Below are positions 51,540 to 60,814 of a stretch of 64,000 nt of DNA, piece by piece; the stretch's first letter is position 1, and each line of letters starts with the position of its first letter. The stretch comes from CAWFLT01 sp963816795 (GTDB lineage Bacteria; Acidobacteriota; Vicinamibacteria; Vicinamibacterales; SCN-69-37). Under the pieces are notes generated by a model. The model saw only the letters and a list, made by a program, of their open reading frames with translations, was not told where the DNA came from and did not search any database. Both the position numbers and the translations under genes were made by a program. The stretch spans positions 496,001 through 560,000 of the forward strand of contig CAWFLT010000006.1 in assembly GCA_963816795.1 (NCBI GenBank), given 5' to 3'.

Positions 51540-53453
51540 TTACTTCTTCTCTTCGACCACTTCCGCGTCGATCACGTCGTCAGCGCTGCCGGTGCCGCCG
51601 GCGCCGGGACCCGCGGGGCCACCCGCCTCCGGTCCGCCGGGACCGCTGGCGCCGACGTTCTTGTAGAGGTTCTCGGCCGCCTTCTGCTGCGCCTGCATCA
51701 GCGTGTCGAGCGTGCGGCCGATCGCCGTGCCGTCGTTCGACTCGAGCGCCTTCTTGACGTCGTTGGTCGCCGACTCGATCGCCATCCGATCCGACGCCTC
51801 GAGTTTTTCGCCCGACTCCTTGACGAACTTCTCGGCGGCATACACCGCCTGGTCGGCCCGGTTGCGCGTTTCCACTTCCTCGCGCCGCTGCTTGTCGTCG
51901 GCCTGATGCGACTCGGCGTCCTTCATCATGCGATCGACCTCGTCCTTGCTGAGGCCGCTCGATGCCGTGATCGTGATCTTCTGCTCCTTGCCCGTGCCCT
52001 TGTCCTTCGCCTGCACGTTCACGATGCCGTTGGCGTCGATATCGAACGTCACTTCGATCTGGGGCACGCCGCGCGCCGCCGGCGGAATCCCATCGAGATG
52101 GAACTTGCCGAGCGTGCGGTTGTCACGCGCCATCGGACGTTCGCCCTGCATCACGTGGACTTCGACGCTCGTCTGTCCGTCGGCTGCCGTCGAAAAGGTC
52201 TCGCTCTTGCGGGTCGGGATCGTGGTGTTGCGATCGATGAGCTTCGTCATCACGCCGCCCAGCGTCTCGATGCCGAGCGACAGCGGCGTCACGTCGAGCA
52301 GGAGCAGATCCTTGACCTCGCCGGAGAGCACGCCGGCCTGCACGGCGGCGCCAATCGCCACCACTTCGTCGGGGTTGACGCCCTTGTGCGGTTCCTTGCC
52401 GAACAGTTCCTTGACGATCTGCTGGACGCGCGGGATGCGCGTGGAGCCGCCGACGAGCACGACTTCGTCGATCTCCGAGGCGGTAATGCCGGCGTCAGAC
52501 AACGCCTGCTTGCTCGGTCCCACTGTCTTCTGCAGCAGGTCGTCGATGAGCGACACCAGCTTTTCCTGCGTCAGCTTCATCGAGAGATGCTTGGGTCCGG
52601 TCTGGTCGGCCGTGATGAACGGCAGACTGATGTCCGTCTCCCGGACCGTCGACAGCTCCATCTTCGCTTTCTCCGCCGCTTCCTTCAGCCGCTGGAGCGC
52701 CATCCGGTCCTTGCTGAGGTCGATCCCTTCCTGCTTGCGGAACTCCCCGGCAATCCATTCGATGATCCGCTGGTCCAGGTTGTCGCCGCCGAGATGCGTG
52801 TCGCCATTGGTGGCCTTGACCTCGACCACGCCTTCACCGACTTCCAGGATCGAGATGTCGAAGGTGCCGCCGCCGAAGTCGTACACGGCGATCGTCTCGT
52901 TCTTCTTCTTGTCGAGCCCGTACGCCAAGGCCGCGGCGGTCGGCTCGTTCACGATGCGCAGCACTTCCAGCCCCGCAATCTTGCCGGCGTCCTTGGTCGC
53001 CTGCCGCTGCGAGTCGTTGAAGTACGCGGGCACCGTGATGACGGCTTTCGTCACCGGCTGGCCCAGATAGTCCTCGGCGGCCTGCTTGAGCTTCTGCAGG
53101 ACCATGGCCGAGATCTCGGGCGGCGTCAGCGGCTTCGGCTGCCCGTCAATTTGAATCGCCACGTGGTCACTCTCGCGCGTGACGCGAAACGGGACCATCT
53201 TCATTTCTTCCGACACTTCGTCGAAGCGCCGGCCCATGAACCGCTTGATCGAGAACACCGTGTTCTCCGGGTTCGTCACCGCCTGCCGCTTGGCGACCTG
53301 ACCTACCAACCGCTCACCAGACTTGGCAAAGCCCACCACTGACGGCGTCAGCCGCCCGCCTTCAGAATTGGTGATGACGACCGGCTCGCCGCCTTCCATC
53401 ACCGCCACCACTGAATTGGTCGTGCCCAAGTCGATCCCGATAATCTTGCTCAT
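51540..53453 (-). CDS. dnaK: Chaperone protein DnaK (Hsp70)
   Basis: This 637-residue Hsp70 begins MSKIIGIDLGTTNSVVAVME. The nucleotide-binding domain carries VPAYFNDSQRQATKDAGKIA, VYDFGGGTFDISILEV and VLVGGSTRIPRVQQIVKELF, and the linker is DLLLLDVTPLSLGIET. The substrate domain and helical lid end in a Gly-rich tail and a DDVIDAEVVEEKK C terminus. The frame is intact. ATG 53453 gives the standard start; the open frame upstream is non-coding. Its stop is next to the dnaJ ATG. Confidence 0.97.
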   Translation of the reverse strand: MSKIIGIDLGTTNSVVAVMEGGEPVVITNSEGGRLTPSVVGFAKSGERLVGQVAKRQAVTNPENTVFSIKRFMGRRFDEVSEEMKMVPFRVTRESDHVAIQIDGQPKPLTPPEISAMVLQKLKQAAEDYLGQPVTKAVITVPAYFNDSQRQATKDAGKIAGLEVLRIVNEPTAAALAYGLDKKKNETIAVYDFGGGTFDISILEVGEGVVEVKATNGDTHLGGDNLDQRIIEWIAGEFRKQEGIDLSKDRMALQRLKEAAEKAKMELSTVRETDISLPFITADQTGPKHLSMKLTQEKLVSLIDDLLQKTVGPSKQALSDAGITASEIDEVVLVGGSTRIPRVQQIVKELFGKEPHKGVNPDEVVAIGAAVQAGVLSGEVKDLLLLDVTPLSLGIETLGGVMTKLIDRNTTIPTRKSETFSTAADGQTSVEVHVMQGERPMARDNRTLGKFHLDGIPPAARGVPQIEVTFDIDANGIVNVQAKDKGTGKEQKITITASSGLSKDEVDRMMKDAESHQADDKQRREEVETRNRADQAVYAAEKFVKESGEKLEASDRMAIESATNDVKKALESNDGTAIGRTLDTLMQAQQKAAENLYKNVGASGPGGPEAGGPAGPGAGGTGSADDVIDAEVVEEKK

Positions 53454-53498
53454 GCCCCGTCTCCCTCTGTGCCCGTTCAGGCAAATCTCAACCTCCCA

Positions 53499-53528
53499 AG
53501 GATACACATATGAGTGATGTGGTGTCAG
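53499..53528 (-). promoter_or_regulatory. Candidate promoter of the dnaK operon
   Basis: On the minus strand CTGACA (53523-53528, 5 of 6 matches to TTGACA), an 18-nt spacer and TATCCT (53499-53504, 4 of 6) lie about 45 nt before the ATG. The match is moderate, and heat-shock control cannot be judged. Confidence 0.4.
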
Positions 53529-53587
53529 AGACATGAGCACAATGAGGCATGTACTTCGATGTAGGGCCACGTTCGCGCTCAGCGGGC

Positions 53588-53629
53588 CTCCCGGAGTCTG
53601 GCGCCGGACGCGCGGGCGAGCTCCGGGAG
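53588..53629. repeat. 9-bp inverted repeat in the dnaK-FecR divergent gap
   Basis: CTCCCGGAG and CTCCGGGAG are exact complements around a 24-nt GC-rich loop. It lies just upstream of the extended -10 of the FecR gene and could be an operator. No T-run follows. Confidence 0.5.
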
Positions 53630-53640
53630 TCGCCTAGCGC

Positions 53641-53649
53641 TGCTATCAT
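53641..53649 (+). promoter_or_regulatory. Extended -10 promoter of the FecR/DUF6600 gene
   Basis: TGCTATCAT combines a TGn extension with TATCAT (5 of 6 matches to TATAAT), 36 nt before the ATG at 53686. A -35 hexamer is not obvious, which is common for extended -10 promoters. Confidence 0.45.
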
Positions 53650-53685
53650 CAACTTGCCACCTGCCTGACTGTCGAAGGTGCTCCC

Positions 53686-55663
53686 ATGTCCGTGCTCGAA
53701 GTCAGGCGCCTTGCCCTCCCCGTCGCGCTGACTGCGGCTTTCACGATCCTTCCCGTCGTTTCTGCGCAGGTCGCACCGCCGCGCGATCCGGCCGCGTACC
53801 GCGCCGGCTGTTGACCGCGACTGGACGGGCGAGATTCCGGCCCATCTCTGGGCCGTCGAGGGGATCGTCTTCCTCGAGCGGGAGGGCCGGGCGGAGGCCG
53901 CCGAAGAGAACCTCGCGTTACTGGCAGGCGACGTCCTTCGGACCGAGCGCGGGCGCGCGGAGATCCTGTTCGAGGACGGCTCGGCGCTCGATATCGACGA
54001 GTTCTCGCGGGTGGACCTGCTGTCTGAGTCGCTCGTTCGACTGAACGATGGGCGCATCCGGCTCACGCTCGCGCGCGCCGCCGAGACGTTCGACTATCGC
54101 ATCGACACGGCCGCCGGTTCGGTCCTGATGCGCACAGCGGGCGACTACCGTCTTGCGCTGAGCGCGCGGCGCGGAGCGCCCGAGCTGCAAGTGACCGTGC
54201 TCCGCGGACAGGCCGACCTGATCAATTCGTTCGGACGCACCGTCATCCGCACCGGCACCGAGAGCGTCGCTGACGAGGGGCGCGCGCCGTCGGCGGCCTA
54301 CGGCATCAACTCCGCGCTTGGCGACAGCTTCGACCGCTGGGTCGCCACGATGCGCGCCGAGCGCCTCGGCACGACGTCGTCGCAATATCTGCCGTCCGAC
54401 TTGCGCGTCTACGGCGGCGCTTTCGACCGCTACGGTTCGTGGGACTACCTGCCGAACTACGGCGGATACGCCTGGTATCCGCGCGTGAGCATCGGATGGC
54501 GTCCGTACTCGGTCGGGCGCTGGTCGTTCTACGGCAACTTCGGCTGGTTCTGGGTCGGCGCCGATCGCTGGTCGTGGCCGACGCATCACTACGGCCGCTG
54601 GGGGCTCTCCGCCAATCGGTGGTACTGGGTGCCCGATCGGCGCTGGGCGCCGGCCTGGGTCGCCTGGGGCGGCGCGCCCGGCTACACGAGCTGGTGCCCA
54701 CTCGGCTTCGATGGCCGGCCAGTCATCGCGTTTTCGTCGGTGCGCTACGCCGATCCCTGGACAGCGTGGACCGTCGTGCCGACACGGGTCTTCGCCAACA
54801 ATCTCGTCGTCTCTCACCATGTCGTGAACTATCGAGGGATTGCGCCAAACGTTCGTTCGCAGTTCGAAGTGCGTCGCGCGCCGGTCGGCGGCGCCTATTC
54901 GTCCACCCGTGTTCAACCGCTCCGCGCCCCGACGATGGGACGGGCGCTGTCTCGTGATGGCGTGCGCTCAGGCACGCTCCGCGAGGTCGATCGGACGGTC
55001 ACCGGTGCCGGCGGGCGATCGCGTCCAGGCGACTTCGCCACCTCGCCAGCGTCTCGCTCGATCGACGCACCGCGCGATCGGGTCGTCGCCCCCTCGATCG
55101 ATCAAAGCGCGGCGCGAGCACGTTCGAGGATTCCGGCACGCGATGAGGCCGGGCGGCCGTCGTCGCCGAGCTTGGAGGTGCCGCCGCGTCCAAAGCACGC
55201 CGCGGCTCGAAGCGCCCGCGGCGCTCTCGGCGCCATCCAGCTCCGCGCGCACAGACGCGCAGCCGCGCAATCGACGACGGCCGCTCGGTGGCACCGGCGA
55301 GCGGGCTGCCATCCACCCGGAGTCGGAGTTATCGATCGCAGGAACCACCGCCGACATCAAGCGACGTGCGGCCGTCGCGCACGTACCGTTCGCGTGACGG
55401 CGGCGCTTCCTCGTCGGTCCCGCTGCCGGAGCGCAGGTCATCGATCCCGAGTCCGGTAGTGGAGCGCAGCGTGGCGCCGTCCGCGTCCGGGCGCCGTGGG
55501 CCCGGACGCCCCGGCCCCGGCGGTGCGCAGTCGCCAGCCCGGCTCAACGCCGACGACACAGACGGGACCGGACACCCGCGGCACCGACACCCGCGGCGCC
55601 GACAGTCGCGGCACGTCAAACCGCGGCGGCGGGCAGGCCGTTCGCCGCGGAGGCGGTGTCTAA
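53686..55663 (+). CDS. FecR-domain / DUF6600 secreted protein (several apparent frameshifts)
   Basis: A signal peptide (MSVLEVRRLALPVALTAAFT) is followed, after a shift near 53811, by a FecR-like beta domain (AGDVLRTERGRAEILFEDGS, DYRLALSARRGAPELQVTVL). The Trp/Tyr-rich DUF6600 region comes next (YGGYAWYPRVSIGWRPYSVG, WVGADRWSWPTHHYGRWGLS, YWVPDRRWAPAWVAWGGAPG). The remaining ~250 residues are a low-complexity Ser/Arg/Pro tail with further breaks near 55190-55560, ending GGGQAVRRGGGV. Such proteins are common in Acidobacteriota and are probably periplasmic or cell-surface; the function is unknown. The tail breaks lie in GC-rich repeats where indel errors are expected. Confidence 0.75.
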
Positions 55664-55668
55664 CCGTC

Positions 55669-55674
55669 TAGAAT
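55669..55674 (+). promoter_or_regulatory. -10-like element of the PBP gene (leaderless)
   Basis: TAGAAT (5 of 6 matches) ends 6 nt before the ATG at 55681. No Shine-Dalgarno sequence is seen between them, so the message may start at the start codon. Confidence 0.45.
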
Positions 55675-55680
55675 CTCAGC

Positions 55681-57930
55681 ATGGGCGTTCGACTCACCAT
55701 CCCGAAGATTCGCGGACTCGTCCGCAGCTTCGGGATCGTCGCGTTGTTCCTGGCGGCGGCGTTCTTCGGAACGGCCACAGGCGTGCTGTTCGCGTTTGTC
55801 GACGATCTGCCGGAGATCTCGGCCCTCGACGACTACTCTCCCGGCGTCATCACGCGCGTGCTGGCTCGCGACGGGTCGGTGGTCGGCGAGTTCGCCACCG
55901 AGCGGCGCCAGCTCGTCACGTTCGAGGAAATCCCGGAGGTTCTCCGCCACGCGATCATGGCGGCCGAAGACGGCGACTTCATGACGCACGGCGGGTTGAA
56001 GGCCGACCGCATGATCCTGGCGGCGGTCAAGGACGTCGTGACGCGGCGCAACACTCCCGGGCGCAGCACGATCACTCAACAGCTCTCGCGCCAGCTCTTC
56101 CCCGAATCGGTCGGCTTCGAACGGTCGTGGACGCGTAAGGCGAAAGAGGCGCTCGTCGCGCTCCAGATCGAGAAGCGCTACACGAAGAGCGAGATCTTCA
56201 CGATGTACTGCAACAAAGTCGCGTGGGGCAACCGCGCGTTCGGCGTGCAGGCCGCCTCGCAGCTCTATTTCGGCAAGCCCGCGAAGGATCTGACGTTGGA
56301 CGAGGCGGCGACGATTGCGGGCATCCTTCCGGCGCCGCAACGGCTGAACCCTTACGCCAGTATCGAGAACGCCACCTTCCGTCGCAATTACACGCTGGAC
56401 CGTATGCAGGAGCGGGGCTTCATCACCGCTGAGGCCGCCGCGGCGGCCAAAGCTCGACCGATCGTCACCCGCGGCCAACCCTCACAGCCGCCGTCGATCG
56501 CGCCCTACTTCCTCGAGAACATCCGCACCGAGCTCGAAGAGCGGTACGGCAGCAAAGCCCTCTACGAAGGCGGCCTCGTCATCCGGACCGGCCTCGACGC
56601 CGATCTGCAGCGCGCCGCGAATCGGGCGCTCGACAACGGCGTCCGGTCGATCGACCGCACGCGCGGCTATCGCGCGCCCACCCGCAACCTCCTCGCCGAC
56701 AAGCGCACGATCGAGGGGTACCGGCATCCCCGATGGGCGCGCCCGATGGCCGAAAACGACATCGTGCCCGCCGTCGTGACCAACGTCGACGTGCAGGACC
56801 TCCGCGTCCGCGTCGGGCGGTTCACCGGTCTCATCGGACGGACCGGCTACGCGTGGACGAGGAAGAAGCCGCAGGAAATCGCCAAGGTCGGCGACCTCGT
56901 CGAGGTCCGCGTCGGCAAGATCGACGAGAAGACGTTGACCTTTCCAGCGACGCTCGAACAGCAACCCGTGCTCGAAGGCGCGCTGCTCGCGATCGACAAT
57001 CACACTGGCGACATCCTGGCCATGATCGGCGGTTCGAATTTCGAGCGGACGCAGTTCAATCGCGCGAACCAGGCGATGCGCCAGGTCGGCTCGCTCTTCA
57101 AGCCGTTCGTGTACCTGGCGGCGATCAGCGGCGGCTATACCGCGGCGAGCGCGATCGAGGACGCACCGGTCAGCTACAATGCCGGCCCGGGTCAGCCGCC
57201 CTACGAGCCGAAGAACTACGACCGCGAATATCGAGGCTGGATCACGCTTCGCTCGGCGCTCGAAGGCTCGCGCAACGTGCCGACGATCAGGCTGATGGAG
57301 ACGCTGACTCCGAAGCAGGTCATCCGGTATCCGCGGATGCTGGGCATCACCTCGCCGATTCCCGAGTACCTCTCAGTCGCGATCGGCGCCGCCGAAGGCA
57401 CGCTCCTCGAGTTCACGTCGGCCTACTCCGCCCTGCCCAACCAGGGCGTGCGCATGACGCCGCAACTGCTGCGCGAGGTCACCGACCGGGACGGCAACGT
57501 ACTCGAGCGCCATCGGCCGCAGCCGCACGAGGCGATTCGCGCCGACACCGCCTACATCATCACCGACCTGCTCGAAGGCGTCGTCAAGCACGGCACCGCA
57601 AGCAGCGCCTCTAAGCTCAACTGGCCGCTCGGAGGCAAGACCGGCACGACCGACGACTACACCGACGCCTGGTTCATCGGGTTCGATCCGGACATCACCA
57701 TCGGGGTCTGGATCGGCTACGACCAGAAACGCCCGATCGGCCCGAACATGACGGGCACGTCCGCGGCGCTGCCGATCTGGATCAATGTCATGGAGTCCTG
57801 GGTGAAACGGCGGCGCGAACAGGTGAAAGAGCCGCCGGCGTTCGAAAAGCCCGGCAACGTCGTCGTCGCGATGACCGCGAACGGACCGGAAGTATTTCTT
57901 GCCGGGACAGAACCGGGGGGCAAGAAATAA
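55681..57930 (+). CDS. Class A penicillin-binding protein (PBP1-type)
   Basis: This 749-residue bifunctional peptidoglycan synthase has a signal anchor near residues 15-39 (SFGIVALFLAAAFFGTATGV). The GT51 glycosyltransferase carries the catalytic Glu in AAEDGDFMTHGG, RSTITQQLSRQLFP and KVAWGNRAFGVQAASQLYFG. The transpeptidase has GSLFKPF (SxxK), EGSRNVPT (SxN) and GGKTGTTDDYTDAWFIGF (KTG). The protein polymerises lipid II and cross-links stem peptides. All catalytic motifs are present and the frame is intact. Confidence 0.95.
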   Translation: MGVRLTIPKIRGLVRSFGIVALFLAAAFFGTATGVLFAFVDDLPEISALDDYSPGVITRVLARDGSVVGEFATERRQLVTFEEIPEVLRHAIMAAEDGDFMTHGGLKADRMILAAVKDVVTRRNTPGRSTITQQLSRQLFPESVGFERSWTRKAKEALVALQIEKRYTKSEIFTMYCNKVAWGNRAFGVQAASQLYFGKPAKDLTLDEAATIAGILPAPQRLNPYASIENATFRRNYTLDRMQERGFITAEAAAAAKARPIVTRGQPSQPPSIAPYFLENIRTELEERYGSKALYEGGLVIRTGLDADLQRAANRALDNGVRSIDRTRGYRAPTRNLLADKRTIEGYRHPRWARPMAENDIVPAVVTNVDVQDLRVRVGRFTGLIGRTGYAWTRKKPQEIAKVGDLVEVRVGKIDEKTLTFPATLEQQPVLEGALLAIDNHTGDILAMIGGSNFERTQFNRANQAMRQVGSLFKPFVYLAAISGGYTAASAIEDAPVSYNAGPGQPPYEPKNYDREYRGWITLRSALEGSRNVPTIRLMETLTPKQVIRYPRMLGITSPIPEYLSVAIGAAEGTLLEFTSAYSALPNQGVRMTPQLLREVTDRDGNVLERHRPQPHEAIRADTAYIITDLLEGVVKHGTASSASKLNWPLGGKTGTTDDYTDAWFIGFDPDITIGVWIGYDQKRPIGPNMTGTSAALPIWINVMESWVKRRREQVKEPPAFEKPGNVVVAMTANGPEVFLAGTEPGGKK

Positions 57931-58150
57931 TCGGTAATGGACAATCGGGGAATCTGCAATCGCAGACACATCGGCAATCGACAATCCCGATCGGCAAATT
58001 CACAATCGACCAATCGCAAACCCATCGGCAATCGACAATCCCGATCGGCCAATCCTGACAATCGCAAACCCATCGGCAATCGATCCGATCGACAATCCCG
58101 ATCGGCATAATCGACGTAATCGCCAATCGCGCCATCGAGCCGATGGGCAA
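57931..58150. repeat. Dispersed palindromic repeat, GATTGCC-unit family (copy 3)
   Basis: The gap between the convergent PBP and prfB genes is filled with ATCGGCAATCGACAATCCCG-type units. The ~32-bp period of CCCATCGGCAATCGACAATC recurs two to three times (57968, 58021, 58071). The minus strand at its left end reads ATTGCCGATGTGTCTGCG then ATTGCAGATTCCCCGATTG, which is the core shared with copies at 31485 and 39509. Confidence 0.88.
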
Positions 58151-58170
58151 TATCGTTGGCAACGGCGAAA

Positions 58171-59302
58171 TCAGCCCTCTTCGTCCTCTGCCGCGGCTTC
58201 CAGCTTCCCGAGCGCTTTCTGCATCAAGTACGCCTTGATGAACTCGTCGAGATCGCCGTCGAGGATCCGGGTGACGTCGCCGACCTGGTAGCGCGTGCGC
58301 ACGTCCTTGATCATCTGGTAGGGCTGGAGCACATAGCTGCGAATCTGGCTGCCGAAGCCGATGTTCTTCTTCTCGCCGCCGATCTGCTCGAGCTTGGCCT
58401 GCTGTTCCTTCAGGCGGAGATCGTAGAGCCGTGACTTCAGGACCTTCATGCCTGACGCCCGGTTCTTGTGCTGCGACCGCTCGTTCTGGCACGAGACGAC
58501 GAGGCCGGTGGGCAGATGGGTGATGCGAACAGCCGAGTCGGTGACGTTCACGTGCTGGCCGCCGGCCCCGCCGGAGCGAAACGTGTCGATGCGGAGGTCT
58601 TTGTCCTCGATCTCGATGTCGATGTCGTCGGGCAATTCCGGCCAGACGTAGACGGACGCAAACGAGGTGTGCCGGCGCGCCGCCTGATCGTAGGGCGAGA
58701 TGCGCACCAGCCGGTGCACGCCGGCTTCGGCCAGGAGCAAGCCATAGGCGTAGTCCCCGGACACCGTGAAGGTGACGCTTTTGATGCCCGCTTCGTCGCC
58801 CGGCTGCAGGTCGATGACGTCGCGCTTGAAGCCGCGCCGCTCCGTCCAGCGGAGATACATCCGCATGAGCATCTCGGCCCAATCCTGCGATTCGGTGCCG
58901 CCCGCGCCCGGATGGATCGTGACGATGGCGTTCTTTCGATCGAGCTCGCCCGAGAGCATCGTGCGAATCTCGCCGCTCTGGACGTCGCGGTCGTAGGCGT
59001 CGAGCGCCTTCTCGAGATCGGCCAACACGTCTTCGCCTTGTTTGGCCCAGTCGAACAGCACCGCGAGGTCGTCGGTCTGTTTTCGTAGCGACTCGGCCAG
59101 CGTGCGGTCGTCTTCGAGCCGTCGGCGGCGTTGCAGGACCTTTTGTGCCGCCGCCTGATCCTTCCAGAATTCCGGGGCCGCGACCTGGGTTTCGAGGTCG
59201 GTCAACTCGCGGGAGAGCCGTGCTTCGTCAAAGTCCCCTCCGAAGCTCGGTGGCGCGCCCCGAGAGGTCGCTGAAAGCCCGTACCTGTTCGTCGAGTGTC
59301 AT
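58171..59302 (-). CDS. prfB: Peptide chain release factor 2, with programmed +1 frameshift
   Basis: RF2 ends translation at UGA and UAA. Translation starts at ATG 59302. After 24 codons it meets CTT TGA C (TGA at 59228-59230), preceded by the internal Shine-Dalgarno sequence GGAGGGGA, exactly the autoregulatory +1 frameshift site of bacterial prfB. After the shift the protein continues DEARLSRELTDLETQVAAPE and carries TIHPGAGGTESQDWAEMLMR and the catalytic GGQ in GGAGGQHVNVTDSAVRITH. The codon-recognition tripeptide is SPY where SPF is usual (VRISPYDQAARRHTSF). The start overlaps the lnt stop region closely, so the two may be co-transcribed. Confidence 0.95.
59227..59245 (-). promoter_or_regulatory. 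prfB programmed frameshift signal
   Basis: On the minus strand the site reads a GGAGGGGA anti-Shine-Dalgarno binding sequence, then CTT TGA C. When RF2 is scarce, the ribosome pauses at the UGA and slips +1 to read GAC. The spacing between the internal SD and the CTT codon is the tight one known from E. coli prfB. Confidence 0.9.
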
Positions 59303-59309
59303 CAGATCC

Positions 59310-60728
59310 TCATCTTGGCATCCGCCAGCCGGTGGCGACCACCGCCAGGCTCAGGACCGCGCCGAGCCAGGCGACGAGATCACCCAGATAACTGTAGATC
59401 GTCCGGCGGTCGAGGAGCCGGACATCAACGGTGATCGCGGCGGGCTCGAAGAGTGCGGTCCGGACCATCGTCCGGCCGTACGGGTCGACGGCGCCGCTGA
59501 AGCCGGTGTTCGCGGCGCGGACAATGTACCGCGCCTCTTCGACCGCGCGAATCGCGCCCTGGTCGAAATGCTGATAGGGCGCCGACGAACGGCCGAACCA
59601 CGCGTCGTTGGTGATCGTGGCCAGCAACTGGCTGCCGCGGCTGACGAAGGCGCGGCCGATCCACGGGTAGATCGACTCGTAGCAGATCGCCACACTCACC
59701 CGCTTGCCGTCGACATCGAACACGACCGGCTCGGTGCCGAAACTGAAGTCGCTGACCGCCTCGATCAGCGGGCCGACGAAGAACAACACCCGCTTCATCG
59801 GGACGTACTCGCCGAACGGAACCAGCCGGAGCTTGCGGTAGACGCCGCGCGAGCGCCCGTCCGCGCCAATCAGCACCGCGCCGTTGTAATAGCGATCGGG
59901 CTGCTTGCCGCCTCCCGACTCGAACTCGTCGCTGCCAATGATGAAGGGGACGCGTGCTTCCTGCGCCAGTCGCCGAATCGGCGCGGAAAAGGCCGGCTCG
60001 GCATCGAAGTAGAACGGCGTCGACGCCTCCGGCCAGACGACGATTTCCGCACCTTCGGCGATCACCTGCCGGCTGAGGTTGCGGTAGTTCGCCACGATGG
60101 TGTCGCGGTGGATCGGGTCGTACTTGATCGACTGGTCGATATTGCCCTGCACCAGACCGACGCGCACTGGTTGCCCCTCGGCGAGCAGCGTGCCCCGCGC
60201 GACGCGCAGGGCGCCGAGGCCGGCCACCAGTACCAGCAGCACGCCGACGGCGATGGCGCCCAGCCGATGCGATCGTCGCGGCGTCAGCGCGATCACGGCC
60301 GCCGCAGTGCCGACGAGCGCCACGAGCACGGATAACCCATAGGCGCCGGTGATGCTCGCGAGCTGAACGATCGGCAGCACGGCGGCCTGCGACGTGCCGA
60401 GGAGGGCCCACGGGAACCCGCTGCCGAGCCACGACCGGAGCCATTCGGTCGCGACCCAAATCCACGGCGCCAGCCACACCCCGGCGATCCCGAATCGCTG
60501 GACCGCGATGGCAAGAATCAGCGCGAAGAGTCCCGTGAACAGCGCGAGGTAGCTGATCAACAGGATCGCGACGGGCACGGCGACCCACATCGACAGGCCG
60601 CCGTACGTCGCCATCACGAACGCGACCCAGTACAGCGTGCCGGAAAAGTAGACGAGGCCCGCGAGCATGCCGGCGCGGAACGCGCGAGCGCGTCCCGAAC
60701 GTGCGGCCGCCCCGAGCGCGACCGCCAC
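59310..60728 (-). CDS. lnt: Apolipoprotein N-acyltransferase
   Basis: Lnt adds the third acyl chain to the N-terminal Cys of lipoproteins. The protein has six membrane segments and a nitrilase-like periplasmic domain with the Glu-Lys-Cys triad in VVWPEASTPF, KLRLVPFGEY and SVAICYESIYP. The GTG at 60728 is the first canonical start, but the typical N-terminal helix (YTLALLSGGLLAASFPKFG) lies in frame upstream, to about 60829, with no ATG/GTG/TTG before a stop. The true start may overlap the SPOR gene end, use a rare codon or be hidden by an indel. It is next to prfB and pairs functionally with LolC/D. Confidence 0.92.
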   Translation of the reverse strand: MAVALGAAARSGRARAFRAGMLAGLVYFSGTLYWVAFVMATYGGLSMWVAVPVAILLISYLALFTGLFALILAIAVQRFGIAGVWLAPWIWVATEWLRSWLGSGFPWALLGTSQAAVLPIVQLASITGAYGLSVLVALVGTAAAVIALTPRRSHRLGAIAVGVLLVLVAGLGALRVARGTLLAEGQPVRVGLVQGNIDQSIKYDPIHRDTIVANYRNLSRQVIAEGAEIVVWPEASTPFYFDAEPAFSAPIRRLAQEARVPFIIGSDEFESGGGKQPDRYYNGAVLIGADGRSRGVYRKLRLVPFGEYVPMKRVLFFVGPLIEAVSDFSFGTEPVVFDVDGKRVSVAICYESIYPWIGRAFVSRGSQLLATITNDAWFGRSSAPYQHFDQGAIRAVEEARYIVRAANTGFSGAVDPYGRTMVRTALFEPAAITVDVRLLDRRTIYSYLGDLVAWLGAVLSLAVVATGWRMPR

Positions 60729-60814
60729 GATGAGAGGCGCCAGCGCAATCCAGGCGCAGGCCGGATGCCCGAACTTCGGAAAACTCGCAGCGAGCAGCCC
60801 GCCCGAAAGAAGCG

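Noticed and set aside
53454..53600. HAIR operator for HspR upstream of dnaK
   Set aside because: Only partial matches (GTTGAG, ACTCAT) with wrong spacing were found, so no operator is annotated.
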